From Desulfuromonas versatilis (lineage in GTDB: Bacteria; Desulfobacterota; Desulfuromonadia; Desulfuromonadales; NIT-T3), in NCBI RefSeq assembly GCF_019704135.1, contig NZ_AP024355.1, positions 620,001-684,000 of the forward strand: a stretch of DNA of 64,000 bases, read 5' to 3'. Under the pieces are notes generated by a model. That model ran no database searches. It was given only the letters and a program-made list of their open reading frames with translations, and had not been told where the DNA came from. Made by a program: the position numbers and the translations under genes. Of this stretch, positions 18,296 through 27,827 are shown in pieces. Positions within the stretch are counted from its first letter, which is position 1. Every line of letters starts with the position of its first letter.

Positions 18296-19462
18296 TCAGT
18301 CTTTTTCCAGCCACTCCCGAATCTGTTGCGCGGTGTCGGGCCAGGAGGCGTCGAGGCGGTTTTGCAGGAAAAGGGCATACAGGCTGTCAAAAAGCTGCAA
18401 ACCTTCCTCGAGCACGTACATCCTCTCGTAGAACAGAGCTTCCTTTTCGCTCCCCTGATCGACGTTGGTGTCCTTTTCGAGCTTGACCGGCGGCGCCTTG
18501 AAAGAGGCGAAGTGGAAGGTGCTCCCCTTGAGGGTGAGTTTCCAGAGGTGCTCCTGGAGTTCCAGGTAGAGGATCGCCTCGTGGATCTGCTTGCCGCCAC
18601 GCAGGGCGGTGCGCACCTCGCTGAAATTGTCCTGGGGGCCGGCCACCGTGACCTTCTGCATGCCGTTCTCTCCGCCGCCCTGCAGGATCAGCCGGTCGTT
18701 GAGATAGGCGACGAAGCCATCGCCAGCGACCGCGGGCCCCGGGCGGCAGACGCTGTAACGGGAGGCGCCGGTCATGGTCTGGTGCATCAGCCAGAGCATG
18801 AAATCCCAGCCCAGCCACTGGTTGTCCTGGATCAGGTCAAGGACCGCGTCGGTGCTGGCCTGGTTAGCTTCGAGCAGCGCGGGCTGCAGGCTTTGGTCGA
18901 GCACCTGTTCGGCCCGGGCGAAGGGGTGGACGGTCACCAGGCGCAGCCCTTCGAAGGTCTGCTTGAACAGGTTTTCGAACAGTTCGACTGCCTTGGCGCT
19001 GAGGCTGGCCAGGGTGAGCTGGCCGTTGCGGGTGTCCCAGACCGCGTCGAAGATTGCCGGGGTGGGCAGGGTGCGGGCGAGCAGGGAGCCGCGCACCGCC
19101 TCCTTGAGCTCCTCGCGCTTCTGCTTGGGCACCCGCTGCAGGCCCGGGTGGGCGGCGAGAAACTCGGCCTCGGCCTCTTCCAGGTGGGCTTTGAGCAGCG
19201 CGGCGGGGACCCGGCGTTGGTCGCGACGCAGGGAGAAAACCAGGTAGTGGTCGCGCCAGTAGACGCGCGGGGAAGCGAACTCCCAGTGCTTGGGGTCATC
19301 GACCTCGACCCAGCCGAAAGAGAGCTCCTCGGCGCCGTGGTCGATGGGCTGGAAGGCGTTTTTTGCCAGGCACTCGCCGGCCCAGGGGCCGAGCTCCTCG
19401 GCCGGGGGTTCGCCGACCACCCGGAACTGGCAGATGCTGACGGTATTGGAAAGAATTCCCAT
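18296..19462 (-). CDS. RdgC-like recombination-associated protein
   Basis: A 388-residue cytoplasmic protein resembling the RdgC family. Supporting features are an LLKAHLEEAEAEF-like helix, the QKREELKEAVRGSLL segment, and a later TRNGQLTLASLSAKAVELFENLF region that matches the RdgC AIDTRHGLLVVDAASAKRAEE pattern. RdgC binds DNA as a ring and modulates RecA in E. coli. This branch is longer and diverged, so the role is only presumed. The start ATG 19462 is supported by AAGGAG eight bases upstream. It is separated by about 100 nt from the J-domain gene upstream on the same strand. Confidence 0.7.
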   Translation of the reverse strand: MGILSNTVSICQFRVVGEPPAEELGPWAGECLAKNAFQPIDHGAEELSFGWVEVDDPKHWEFASPRVYWRDHYLVFSLRRDQRRVPAALLKAHLEEAEAEFLAAHPGLQRVPKQKREELKEAVRGSLLARTLPTPAIFDAVWDTRNGQLTLASLSAKAVELFENLFKQTFEGLRLVTVHPFARAEQVLDQSLQPALLEANQASTDAVLDLIQDNQWLGWDFMLWLMHQTMTGASRYSVCRPGPAVAGDGFVAYLNDRLILQGGGENGMQKVTVAGPQDNFSEVRTALRGGKQIHEAILYLELQEHLWKLTLKGSTFHFASFKAPPVKLEKDTNVDQGSEKEALFYERMYVLEEGLQLFDSLYALFLQNRLDASWPDTAQQIREWLEKD

Positions 19463-19561
19463 GACGGATCTCCTTGAATAAGGGGGGTGAGCGGAATCGG
19501 GGTTTAGGGGATACACCTTTTGCGGGGGCGGGGCAAGTGAAAATTGGGTAACGGAGCGGGC

Positions 19562-20314
19562 TCAGCCCGCCGTGCTGCGAAACTGCCAGTTGTGAGCCTG
19601 CAGTTCGGCGACCAGCCGATCCAGCTCCAGGGGGGACAGGTACCCCTGTTCGACAAAGTAACGGCCGAGTTTCTGCTGTCGCGAGCGCTGGAAGCTGAGC
19701 AGGGTTTGGACCTGTTGGGAGCGCAGCAACCCGAGTTGGACCGCCCTCTCGCCGAAGCGCCCGACCAGTGGCCGGGTCGCCAGCACCGAACGGACGGCGT
19801 CTTCGTCCAGCCAGCCCCAGCGGCAGGCGAGGCTGCCGATGGGGGGGCGCTGGCGGCGCTGCCAGACCAGGGCCTCAATCAGGGCGTGATAGGGGATGTG
19901 GCCCCGGTAGTAGAGAAAAATGCCGATTTGCAGCGGGCGGCCCGGCAAGGGGCCGCTGTAGAAATGGGCGTTGCGTCGCTGCCCGGGCGCCGGCTCGGGC
20001 TCGGCGGGCGGGGTAGGCGCCTGGCGGGCGGTCGGGGCGGGTCGCAGGGGGGATGTTTGGCGTTGCTGCAGAAAGGCGTTCAGCAGCTCATAGGCCCTCA
20101 GGATATTGCGGAAGGCGGCGGCCCGCTGTTCCCTGGTCGCCGGGTCGTCGGCCGGATGCAAATCGGGGTGGGTCTGCTTGGCCAGGCGGCGAAAGGCCGA
20201 CTTGGCCCCTCCCGGCTGGAGGTAGCGCAGAAACTCCCGGGTAAGGCGGGTTTCTTCGCCGAACAGGGCTCGGCAGGCTTCGATGGCCTGGTTTTCCGGA
20301 ATGGGAGTTCTCAC
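19562..20314 (-). CDS. J-domain (DnaJ-like) protein
   Basis: A 250-residue protein with an atypically placed J domain at residues ~15-85, including the HPD tripeptide within KQTHPDLHP. A proline-rich linker (residues ~88-110) follows. The C-terminal ~130 residues of helical repeats (RFGERAVQLGLL and KLGRYFVEQGYLSPLELDRLV) resemble the N-terminal MshEN/GspE helical modules. J domains stimulate Hsp70 ATPase, but the client is unknown. The start is GTG 20314. No Gly/Phe-rich or zinc region is present, so this is not canonical DnaJ. Confidence 0.8.
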   Translation of the reverse strand: MRTPIPENQAIEACRALFGEETRLTREFLRYLQPGGAKSAFRRLAKQTHPDLHPADDPATREQRAAAFRNILRAYELLNAFLQQRQTSPLRPAPTARQAPTPPAEPEPAPGQRRNAHFYSGPLPGRPLQIGIFLYYRGHIPYHALIEALVWQRRQRPPIGSLACRWGWLDEDAVRSVLATRPLVGRFGERAVQLGLLRSQQVQTLLSFQRSRQQKLGRYFVEQGYLSPLELDRLVAELQAHNWQFRSTAG

Positions 20315-20419
20315 GCGGGTCTCGATCCGTTAATGCCCGGCTGGCTCAGCTGCGGTCGGTTCACTTTATACCCCAGTGAGCGGCAAAGCTCAAGGGCCCC
20401 TGCGGCGTGCCCCTCCCGA

Positions 20420-21580
20420 TCACGGGGCCTTCTCGGCGGCGATCCGCTTGCCCAGCGGCCTGAACAGGGAGGGGTAGATGACGCTGGCGAGCAGGGCGGT
20501 GAGGATCAGCGTGCCGATCATCTCGTCGGAAAGCAGCCCCATCTTCTGCCCCAGGGTGCCGGCGACGACGATCATCGACAGCGGGGCCGACAGCAAAATG
20601 CTCATCCCCGAGGCCTCCAGCAGTGAAAGGCGCAGGGGCCTGGCCAGCAGCAGCGGGTAGATGTTGCTGACCAGCACCATCAGGGTGAGCGCCAGGGCGC
20701 CCAGCACCGTCGCGGGCGAGGCGAGCAGGGCGAAATCGAGCTGGGAGCCGACGCCGATGAAGAAAAACGGGATCAGAAAGCCGAAGCCCACCGCGTTGAT
20801 CTTCTCTTCGAAGCGCCCCTTGCTCTTGAACACGTGGCTGAAAATCATCCCGGCCAGAAACGAGCCGAGGATCGGTTCGGCCCCGGCCAGCGCCGCCAGG
20901 ATGCCCCCGGCGAAGGCGACGGTGACGATGATGCGGATCCCCTCCTCGACCGGGTCCTCGCTCTCCATGACCTTTGACACCCGCTCCGGGTGCCACCAGG
21001 CCAGCAGGTAGAGCAGTTTCAGCACCAGCAGAGCCAGGCCGAAGAGCAGGGCGAGCTTCAGCAGGGCGAAGGCGGCGTTGAGGGTCGGGCCGTAATGATG
21101 ATAGGCGTCGATGAAGGTCAGCACCAGGATGGAGAGCAGCTCCCCGGTCAGGGCCAGACCGATCAGGTCCTTGCCCAGTCTGGATTTCATCAACTCGGAT
21201 TCCTTGAGCACCGGGATGACGATCCCCGCCGAAATCATCGCCACCGCCACGCCGACGAAAAACGGTTGGCCGAACAGCACGAAGAGCAGGGGGGTCACCG
21301 TGAAGGAGAGCAGGGAAATCAGCACGTACCAGGCCGATCTGCCGCTTTTGCGGATGCTGCGCAGGTCGAGTTCCATGCCGGCGATGAACATCAGGTAGAT
21401 GAAGCCGATTTCCCGCAGCAGCTCGAACCACTCGGGGCGGTGCAGGATGAAGAAATTGAACAGCAGCGCGCCGTAGACAATCTCCAGGGCGGCCGAGGGG
21501 ACCCGTAGGCGCCGAGCCAGAAACGGGATGATCGCCACCCCGAGCAGAACCAGAAACAGGGAGAGGTTATGCTTGTCCAT
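20420..21580 (-). CDS. CPA2-type cation:proton antiporter (Kef-like membrane subunit)
   Basis: A 386-residue integral membrane protein with about 11-12 hydrophobic helices and CPA2 features: the FIAGMELDL segment near residue 65, the polar break in the SAGIVIPVLKESELM helix, and the FIGVGSQLD helix near the C-terminal third. Likely exchanges K+ or Na+ for H+ across the inner membrane. Start ATG 21580 is used, although a TTG three codons earlier is possible. The TrkA/USP-domain gene ends 50 nt upstream on the same strand and probably encodes its soluble regulatory subunit, so the two make one transport unit. Confidence 0.88.
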   Translation of the reverse strand: MDKHNLSLFLVLLGVAIIPFLARRLRVPSAALEIVYGALLFNFFILHRPEWFELLREIGFIYLMFIAGMELDLRSIRKSGRSAWYVLISLLSFTVTPLLFVLFGQPFFVGVAVAMISAGIVIPVLKESELMKSRLGKDLIGLALTGELLSILVLTFIDAYHHYGPTLNAAFALLKLALLFGLALLVLKLLYLLAWWHPERVSKVMESEDPVEEGIRIIVTVAFAGGILAALAGAEPILGSFLAGMIFSHVFKSKGRFEEKINAVGFGFLIPFFFIGVGSQLDFALLASPATVLGALALTLMVLVSNIYPLLLARPLRLSLLEASGMSILLSAPLSMIVVAGTLGQKMGLLSDEMIGTLILTALLASVIYPSLFRPLGKRIAAEKAP

Positions 21581-21630
21581 CGGTTTCAATCAGCTGGGCT
21601 GCAAGTGAGGAATGGGGCATGACGGCTCTC

Positions 21631-23115
21631 TCAGGCGATTACGTCGACCGGGGGGATCAGCAGGGTCGAGACGGGGGCCTGCCGGACGATGCTCCAGCCT
21701 ACGTCGGGCTGCAGCAACGAAGCGAGCCACCCGGAGTCGCGCCAGCTGGCCATTTCGCTGACCAGCAGGTTGTGCTCGGAAAGCGCGCCGGTCACCGCGG
21801 TGATCGGGTTCCCCGTCAGATCCACCTCGCGGATTTTCGATTTGTAGATCAGGCGCAGGTCGGAAACGGTCTTTTCCATCTTTTCCCGGTCGGCGGCCTG
21901 CTCCTCGGAGGAGATGTAGCGGGAAAGGGCGACGAACAGCGCGTCGATCTCGTAATTGATGGCCGCCGACATCTCCAGGGTCGTCTCCAGGGAACGCTGC
22001 AGTCCGGGGCTGCTCAGACAGGGGACCGCGACGCGCTCGTAGGGGAAGCTGCCGGCGGCCAGCATGACCGGGCAGATCAGCCCCGTGGAGAGTTGCACCA
22101 GGTGGTCCTTGCCGCGATGCTTGCGCAGCGCCGAAAAGGCATGGGCTTCGATCGCCTCCTTGGGCAGCACCAGCAGGGCCGGCCTGCGGACCTGCTCTTT
22201 GACCAGGGAGGCCAGTCCGGCGAGAAAGGGCCGCCCGGTCGCCTCGAGGATGTCGTACTGTTTCAGGCTGTGGGCGGCGGCGATCTGCTTGAGCTTCTCT
22301 TCCAGCTCCGGGGTCTTGCGCGCGGCGACGAACATGGCCCTGCTCAGGGGGTAGACGCTGAGCAGGTAGCCGATCTCCTCGAGGTAGCTCTCGTCGGTCC
22401 CGTTGGGAAAGCAGGCGACCAGGGTATCGCCGTATTCCAGCGGAAAATGGGCGAAGCGGAAGGTGAGCATTTCCGCGACGGTCTTCAGCACCATCGGGTC
22501 GCCGAGGATGACGACCTTGTCCTTGCCGCGTAGGGACGTTTCGCCCTGGGGAACGATGATGTTCCCCTCCCGGTAGATGATGCCCACCCGCCAGCTTTTC
22601 GAACGCAGGGCCGCCAGGCGCTTGTTGACCAGGCGAGAATTGGGGTGCACCTCGACCTCGAGGATTTCGTTCTTGCCCAGGCCGATGCCGTGCACCGTCT
22701 TGGTCTTGGCCTCGAGACGGTTGCGGATCCCGGTGGCGCTGATGTTGAAGATGCTCTCCACCTCGACATCGAGGCTCTCCAGGGTGGCAATCCCCTTCTG
22801 GGTGATGCCGATGGAGACCACCCGCGGTACCTCGAAGTGCTCGTGCAGCACCCGGGCCACCTCGATGTTCACCTTTTCTGTGGTGGTGCTGATGATCACC
22901 GTGTCGGCTTCGGCGGCGCCAGCCTCCTCGAGGACCAGGCGGCTGGTGGCGTCGCCGAGGATAGTGGTTATCCCTTCGCCGCGCAGCTGGCGGGCCGTCT
23001 CCAGGGAGAGATCGCTGGTATCGATGCAGACCAGGGAAAAATCCCGCGACAGGTGCCGGATCAGTTGCAGGCCGATGCTGCCGAGGCCGATGATGAGAAC
23101 CTTGCCGGTTGCCAT
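21631..23115 (-). CDS. TrkA-N/TrkA-C (RCK) protein with USP-like C-terminal region
   Basis: A 494-residue cytoplasmic protein. The N-terminal Rossmann fold has GLGSIG (residues 10-15) and an aspartate at the end of strand two (CIDTSD), typical of NAD-binding TrkA-N domains. A TrkA-C/RCK-C region (LEVEVHPNSRLVNKRLAAL ... KVVILGDP) covers residues ~150-220. The C-terminal ~270 residues look like two universal-stress-like domains (LVACFPNGTDESYLEE; ILLIPPVDVIA end). This organisation suggests nucleotide gating of the adjacent antiporter. It is transcribed divergently from the sigma-54 activator gene, with 172 nt between. Confidence 0.85.
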   Translation of the reverse strand: MATGKVLIIGLGSIGLQLIRHLSRDFSLVCIDTSDLSLETARQLRGEGITTILGDATSRLVLEEAGAAEADTVIISTTTEKVNIEVARVLHEHFEVPRVVSIGITQKGIATLESLDVEVESIFNISATGIRNRLEAKTKTVHGIGLGKNEILEVEVHPNSRLVNKRLAALRSKSWRVGIIYREGNIIVPQGETSLRGKDKVVILGDPMVLKTVAEMLTFRFAHFPLEYGDTLVACFPNGTDESYLEEIGYLLSVYPLSRAMFVAARKTPELEEKLKQIAAAHSLKQYDILEATGRPFLAGLASLVKEQVRRPALLVLPKEAIEAHAFSALRKHRGKDHLVQLSTGLICPVMLAAGSFPYERVAVPCLSSPGLQRSLETTLEMSAAINYEIDALFVALSRYISSEEQAADREKMEKTVSDLRLIYKSKIREVDLTGNPITAVTGALSEHNLLVSEMASWRDSGWLASLLQPDVGWSIVRQAPVSTLLIPPVDVIA

Positions 23116-23223
23116 AAGAGCCTTTCCTTACTGGAAAAATGCCGGTGGATCAATTTTCCAAGTCTAGGGATAAAAGCTCGCCGATGCAAGGCGCAAATGC
23201 TCCCCGCAGAGGGCTGGCGGGCT

Positions 23224-23253
23224 TTGACAAAACTGGCATCCGAAGCCTATACT
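23224..23253 (+). promoter_or_regulatory. Sigma-70-type promoter for the sigma-54 activator gene
   Basis: TTGACA (23224-23229) and TATACT (23248-23253) with an 18-nt spacer, 35 nt upstream of the ATG at 23288. Both hexamers are close to consensus. Confidence 0.75.
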
Positions 23254-23287
23254 CTCCTGAGTAATTTTCCTACACAAGCGAGGGCGC

Positions 23288-26110
23288 ATGGATTCACCCC
23301 TGGACGCACGCATTGCCGCACTGGCGGCCAAGATCGGCAGCTACGGCAAGGAGAACCTGGAGGACATTCTGCACGTGGTGATCGAGGCCCTCGGCCTGAT
23401 CTCCCGGCAGAACCGCTGCCGGATCTACCTCGAGGACCTGACCAGCGGCAGCCTGAGCTGCGCCGCGGCCAGCGGCCTGCTGGCCCAGGCCATCCGCCAG
23501 CAGCACTTTCCCATCAACAGCGCCGAGTACATGGTCTCGCGGGTCTACATCTCCCAGGAGGAGGCCCAGGTCGAGGATGTCGGCGCCTTCCCCAGTCCCT
23601 TCGCCCGCGAACTGGCCGAGCGCTTCGCCATCCTCTCCTGCTACCTGGTGCCGCTGTTGCACCAGGGGCGGGCGGTCGGGGTGGCCTGCCTCGACAGCAG
23701 CCGCAAGGGGCAACTGCCCGGCGAGGAGGTGCGCCGCCAGCTCAAGGGGTTTCTCGATCGGGTGGTGCCGGTCATCGACCAGGCCCGCAAATACCACCAG
23801 CAGATGGTGCTGGCCCGGCGGGTGGACGAGGCGAAGAAGAAAGAGGCCGCCTTCACCATGGTCAAATCAGCCGTCAGGCTGATCGACAAGCTCTCGCTCG
23901 CCTCGGTGCTGGTCCCCTCGCAGATGGTGCCCGGCGCCGCCGAGGGAGGGCTGCAGATTCTCGCCTCCTATTCGGAGGAGAAGGAGGCCAAGCGGCTCTA
24001 CGAGGACGAGCGGCAGATCAACCTGGGGCGTGGCAAGTCGCTGCTGTCGCGCTTTATCAACAGCGCCGGGGTGATCACCGACGAAACCCTGCTGGGGCCG
24101 CTGTATATTCCCAACCTGCCGGCGGAGACCCTGCAGAAGCGCTACCTGACCGAGGAGATGGGGCTCAAGTCGCTCTACATGGTGCCGCGCTTCGAGCCGC
24201 GCACCCGGCGGCTGATCTGCCTGGTCAACTATTACACCCGCGAAGCCCACCGCTTCAGCGATTTCGAAAAGGGGCTGCTCGAGGCTCACGCCGAGATGGC
24301 CCAGCGGGTCATCCAGGAGATCGGCGGCGAGCACATGGAGATCCAGGTCCTCTCCGAGATCAACGACCTGCTCCAGGAGAAGTTCGAGGGGGTGCAGACC
24401 TTTCTGAACCGGGTGCTCTCCAAGGCCACCGAGCTGATCGGCGCCGACACCGGCAGCATCGCCCTGGTGCGCGAGCAGGACGGGGTGAAGTGGCTGGTGG
24501 TCGAGGAGCCCGACGGGCGCCTGGTGGGGGCCAAGAGCAAGGAGTGGCTGAAGAAGAACATCCCGCCGATCCGCATCGGCGGCCGCGACCTGCCCGCCGA
24601 GGAGCGCAGCCTGACCGGCTACGTGGCCCACAGCGGGCGGCCCCACGTCATCGAGGACACCGACGAGGAGAAGCGCGGCGGCGGGCTCTACCGCGAGATC
24701 ACCGAGGTGATCAAGAGCGAGATCGCCGTGCCGGTGGTCTTCGACGGGGAGGTCATCGCGGTGATCTGCCTCGACAGTCTGCGCCCCATTTTCTTCACCG
24801 ACGAGCACAAGCGCATCCTGCTGATCATCGAGCGGATGATCTCGCGCTATCTTTCGGACCTGCAGCGTATCGAGAAGCTCACCACCGAGGTCAACCGCCT
24901 GCGCTCCGACGTTGGCTACAAGGACCCGAAGATCTCCTCCTACAAGCTCGGCAACATCATCGGCAACTCGCCCAAGGCCAACGCCCTGGTGGAGTTCATC
25001 CAGCGCATCACCCCGCCGATCTTCAACCGCATCGCCTACTGGAGCCGCACCGATGTGCAGGAGGCGACCCTGGGGCTCCCCTCGATCCTGGTCACCGGTC
25101 CCACCGGCAGCGGCAAGGAGTTTTTCTTCAACAACATCTTTTCGAAACTCAACGAGATGTACCAGGCGCAGATCGACCCGCGCGGCGAACTGCCGGTGAA
25201 AAAGAGCAACATCGCCGCCTACAGCGGCGAGCTGACCTACTCGGAGCTGTTCGGCCACAAGCGTGGCGCCTTCACCGGGGCGCACACCGACCGCACCGGG
25301 ATTCTCGAGGAGGCCCATGGCGGCGTGGTGTTTCTCGACGAGATCGGCGACGCCGACCCCAAGACCCAGGTGCAGCTGCTGCGCTTTCTCGACAACGGCG
25401 GCTTCATGCGCCTGGGGGACAACGTCACCCGCTACGCCCGGGTGCTGCTGATCGCCGCCACCAACAAGAACCTGCGCCAGCTCATCGACGAGGGGCTGTT
25501 CCGCGAGGACCTCTACCACCGGCTCTCCGAGCTGACCATCGAGGTCCCCTCGCTCAACGAGCGGCGCGAGGACATCCCCGACCTCGCGGTGCACTTTCTC
25601 GGCAAGCTCTACCGGGTCTACAAGCGCCCCGAGGAGGGGGACGAAGACGCCCCGGCCATCACCCGGGGGGCCCAGAACCTGCTGACCACCCACCACTACA
25701 CCGGCAACATCCGCGAGCTGCGCAGCATCCTGCTGCGCGCGCTGTTCTTCCGCCGGGGGCGCATCGTCACCGAGGACGACGTGCGCGAGGTGCTGGCCGG
25801 CATGGGCAACCGGTCCGCCGCAGGGACCGGGGAGAAACTGACCGGCGAGTTGGCCCGGGAAATTTTCGAGACCATCAGCGCCGGCCGCGCCGACTTCTGG
25901 AGCGGGCTGCACACGCCTTTTTCCGAAAACCGCATCTCCCGCGACGTGGTGGCCGCGACGGTGGAGCTGGCCCGCGGCCAGGGGGCGACCAGCATGCCGA
26001 AGATCGCCGAGGCGCTGGGCGCCTGCGACCCCAGAAGCGACAGCGACCAGGAACGCAAGCTGTTCTACAAGTTCAAGAATTTTCTCTACAAGACCATCCG
26101 CATCTCGTGA
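23288..26110 (+). CDS. Sigma-54-dependent transcriptional activator with GAF domains
   Basis: A 940-residue enhancer-binding protein. The N-terminal ~540 residues contain GAF-like sensor domains (approximately 20-170, 190-340 and 350-520). The central AAA+ domain has Walker A GPTGSGKE (about residue 604), the sigma-54-contacting loop GAFTGA (about 660-665), Walker [10 protein letters not shown] and an arginine-rich RFREDLYHR-like segment ([10 protein letters not shown]). It has a longer insert than usual between Walker A and GAFTGA. The C-terminus ([12 protein letters not shown] then a basic tail) is not an obvious Fis helix-turn-helix. It should activate RpoN-dependent promoters in response to a small molecule or redox signal. 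Targets are unknown. A clear sigma-70 promoter precedes it. Confidence 0.92.
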   Translation: MDSPLDARIAALAAKIGSYGKENLEDILHVVIEALGLISRQNRCRIYLEDLTSGSLSCAAASGLLAQAIRQQHFPINSAEYMVSRVYISQEEAQVEDVGAFPSPFARELAERFAILSCYLVPLLHQGRAVGVACLDSSRKGQLPGEEVRRQLKGFLDRVVPVIDQARKYHQQMVLARRVDEAKKKEAAFTMVKSAVRLIDKLSLASVLVPSQMVPGAAEGGLQILASYSEEKEAKRLYEDERQINLGRGKSLLSRFINSAGVITDETLLGPLYIPNLPAETLQKRYLTEEMGLKSLYMVPRFEPRTRRLICLVNYYTREAHRFSDFEKGLLEAHAEMAQRVIQEIGGEHMEIQVLSEINDLLQEKFEGVQTFLNRVLSKATELIGADTGSIALVREQDGVKWLVVEEPDGRLVGAKSKEWLKKNIPPIRIGGRDLPAEERSLTGYVAHSGRPHVIEDTDEEKRGGGLYREITEVIKSEIAVPVVFDGEVIAVICLDSLRPIFFTDEHKRILLIIERMISRYLSDLQRIEKLTTEVNRLRSDVGYKDPKISSYKLGNIIGNSPKANALVEFIQRITPPIFNRIAYWSRTDVQEATLGLPSILVTGPTGSGKEFFFNNIFSKLNEMYQAQIDPRGELPVKKSNIAAYSGELTYSELFGHKRGAFTGAHTDRTGILEEAHGGVVFLDEIGDADPKTQVQLLRFLDNGGFMRLGDNVTRYARVLLIAATNKNLRQLIDEGLFREDLYHRLSELTIEVPSLNERREDIPDLAVHFLGKLYRVYKRPEEGDEDAPAITRGAQNLLTTHHYTGNIRELRSILLRALFFRRGRIVTEDDVREVLAGMGNRSAAGTGEKLTGELAREIFETISAGRADFWSGLHTPFSENRISRDVVAATVELARGQGATSMPKIAEALGACDPRSDSDQERKLFYKFKNFLYKTIRIS

Positions 26111-26131
26111 ACCGAACTGACCCCCATTGGC

Positions 26132-26159
26132 TTGCCAAGGGGAAGATTACTGCTAGAAT
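26132..26159 (+). promoter_or_regulatory. Promoter of the small lipoprotein gene
   Basis: TTGCCA (26132-26137), a 16-nt spacer and extended -10 TGCTAGAAT (TAGAAT 26154-26159). The lipoprotein start codon is 95 nt downstream. Confidence 0.6.
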
Positions 26160-26253
26160 TTCCGCCGTCTGCCCCCTGTGAAACGGTTCCCGGGAGCCGG
26201 GCCACGGGTTTCGGCAGGGCAGGATCTTCCGTTTTTATGGAGGTTTGGAGCAG

Positions 26254-26610
26254 ATGAACAAGGTTTTCAAGAGTTGTCTGATTCTTGTGCTGATTGGCAG
26301 TTGCGCAGCGGGGTTGAGCGGTTGCTTTGGCCCGAACTACCTGCTGCCCGAGAGCCAGCTGTCCGTGGACGAGGCCAAAGAGCTGATCAAGTCCGGCGAG
26401 GCCAAGGTCGAGGAAGGCGATGCGATGATCGGCAAGGGCAAGGACCTGCGCAAGCAGGCGGAAAAGCTGATCGATCAGGGGGAAGATCTGCGCAGGCAGG
26501 GCAAGGCGGAAATCGCCCGCGGCAAGCAGCGCATCGAGGCCGTGGAGGTGCTCGAGGACGCCGAGCAGATGCGGCTCAAAGGGGAAAAGCTGCACCGTAA
26601 GAGTTATTAG
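26254..26610 (+). CDS. Small helical lipoprotein
   Basis: A 118-residue lipoprotein. The signal peptide ends in the lipobox LSGC (Cys24). The rest is strongly charged and predicted alpha-helical or coiled-coil, with repeated K/E-rich 11-residue-like segments (GKDLRKQAEKL, GEDLRRQGKAEI, GKQRIEAVEVL). It recalls Lpp-like or LEA-like helical envelope proteins, but no family is assigned. The start ATG 26254 is preferred over a codon nine bases earlier because GGAGG (26239-26243) is correctly spaced. It has its own promoter and a strong terminator, so it is a single-gene unit. Confidence 0.82.
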   Translation: MNKVFKSCLILVLIGSCAAGLSGCFGPNYLLPESQLSVDEAKELIKSGEAKVEEGDAMIGKGKDLRKQAEKLIDQGEDLRRQGKAEIARGKQRIEAVEVLEDAEQMRLKGEKLHRKSY

Positions 26611-26640
26611 CCAACGAGCCTCGCCTTTGAGAGAAGCAGG

Positions 26641-26691
26641 CAGACCCGCCGGACAAGGTTCCGGCGGGTCATTTTATTGCCCGAATCCCTG
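26641..26691. repeat. Left copy of a 51-nt direct repeat (peptidase gene 3' end plus terminator)
   Basis: Ungapped 44/51 match to 30252-30302. On the minus strand this copy reads CAG GGA TTC GGG CAA TAA, i.e. QGFGQ-stop, the same five last residues as the M16 peptidase at 30285, with only synonymous changes. The terminator hairpin follows. Similarity stops abruptly beyond the CAG codon. Confidence 0.7.
26643..26678 (+). terminator. Terminator of the small lipoprotein gene
   Basis: 10-bp stem GACCCGCCGG / CCGGCGGGTC with an 8-nt loop (26643-26670), followed by ATTTTATT. It lies inside the left copy of the 51-nt repeat. Confidence 0.85.
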
Positions 26692-26720
26692 GCGTGAGGG
26701 AACACTTCCAAGATGCAGCC

Positions 26721-27206
26721 TTAACCCCGGCGCGCCGCCTCGATGGCAGCGATGTCGATCTTGCTCATCTGCAGCATCGCTTCGAAGGCGCGCTTGGCTG
26801 CCGCCGCATCCGAATCGGTGATCGCCTGCGTCAGGGCGATCGGCGTGATCTGCCAGGACATCCCCCATTTGTCCTTGCACCAGCCGCAGGCGCTCTCCTG
26901 GCCGCCGTTGCTGACGATCGCGTTCCAGTAACGATCGGTTTCGGCCTGGTCGGCCGTGGCGACCTGAAAGGAGAATGCTTCGTTGTGCCTGAACGCGGAG
27001 CCGCCGTTGAGCCCGAGGCAGGGAATGCCCATCACGGTAAACCAAACCGTCAACACATCCCCTTTCTTCCCTGACGGAAAATCTCCCGGGGCGCGGAACA
27101 CCTCCCCCACGGACGAATCCGGAAACGTCTCGGCATAAAAACGCGCCGCGGCCTCGGCGTCGCCATCGTACCAAAGGCATATCGTGTTCTTTGCCGGCTT
27201 GAGCAT
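26721..27206 (-). CDS. VOC/PhnB-like protein (3-demethylubiquinone methyltransferase-like fold)
   Basis: A 161-residue protein of the PhnB/YjdN-type glyoxalase fold. It has the ICLWYDGDAEAAARFYAE start, the TVMGIPCLGLNGG segment and the CGWCKDKWGMSWQI motif typical of this family. The family is often annotated as 3-demethylubiquinone-9 3-methyltransferase, but the enzymatic role is not established. Start ATG 27206 is supported by GGAGGAG five bases upstream. It is the first gene inside the accessory segment and faces away from the HTH gene. Confidence 0.88.
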   Translation of the reverse strand: MLKPAKNTICLWYDGDAEAAARFYAETFPDSSVGEVFRAPGDFPSGKKGDVLTVWFTVMGIPCLGLNGGSAFRHNEAFSFQVATADQAETDRYWNAIVSNGGQESACGWCKDKWGMSWQITPIALTQAITDSDAAAAKRAFEAMLQMSKIDIAAIEAARRG

Positions 27207-27827
27207 CTCACTCCTCCATCAAGATGAGCCATCTGTGGCTGAAGTCAAAGGTGCGCTCGCAGTCCGCGAGCCTTGGCTCTGCGGCCATTTCCCTGTCGAC
27301 ATTTTACCGTCTCTCAGGCAAAAAACCCGGTCCACGAATCTGGGGGTTTTCTTGCTGACCAGGGCCACTAAGGAACTTAATTGCTGTGGCAGCAGACCTT
27401 TCAAGGACGGCATGTTATTTTCTCTCGTACGCTGGAAACCGGTGCCATCGAGATTGTCCACGTGCTGCATGTAAGAATGGATGTGGAGACCCCTCTTTGA
27501 CCTCCCGGTGCAAAATTCCCCCCCCTGGGAATTCCAATTTTCCCATGAGCCAGGAATTGTTGGAATCTTTGGAGGCAATTCCCCCGGGCTCATCAGCGAA
27601 AATAGGAAGAATTCTGATGTCAGCCATCTTGCACTGATTTTTCTCCTAAAAAACAACGTGAAACAGAATCCGGGACACACCCGCCAAACTGGTAGGCATG
27701 TGGAGATTTTTCCATTTCTGGGCGTGTCTACAAAACCGAAAACCTCAAAATTATCTTGACAGGTCCCCCAAAAGCCTATAGGCATGTCCGTAGTCCGCGG
27801 ACAGCGGACGTGAAATAGGGGGGGCGC
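27207..27827. other. AT-richer divergent intergenic region (621 nt), possible decayed DNA
   Basis: No convincing gene. Base composition is visibly lower in GC than the flanks. A hairpin AAAACCC...GGGGTTTT near 27319-27354 with T-runs on both strands looks like a terminator with no gene attached, suggesting a lost gene. The stretch 27515-27600 is full of GGAATTCC-like runs. The right end holds TTGACA (27756) and a 24-nt palindrome just before the HTH gene. A long minus-strand frame here overlaps that gene's start and has no protein-like features. Confidence 0.55.
27786..27809. promoter_or_regulatory. 24-nt palindrome, candidate operator of the HTH/nucleotidyltransferase pair
   Basis: GTCCG-N2-GTCCGCGGAC-N2-CGGAC is self-complementary at 20 of 24 positions. 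It ends 18 nt before the HTH gene's ATG, with a TTGACA (27756-27761) just upstream. The position suits autoregulation by the HTH protein. Confidence 0.5.

Noticed and set aside
23867-25912. 681-residue minus-strand frame opposite the sigma-54 activator
   Set aside because: Antisense shadow of a well-supported AAA+ activator; no start signals or family motifs.
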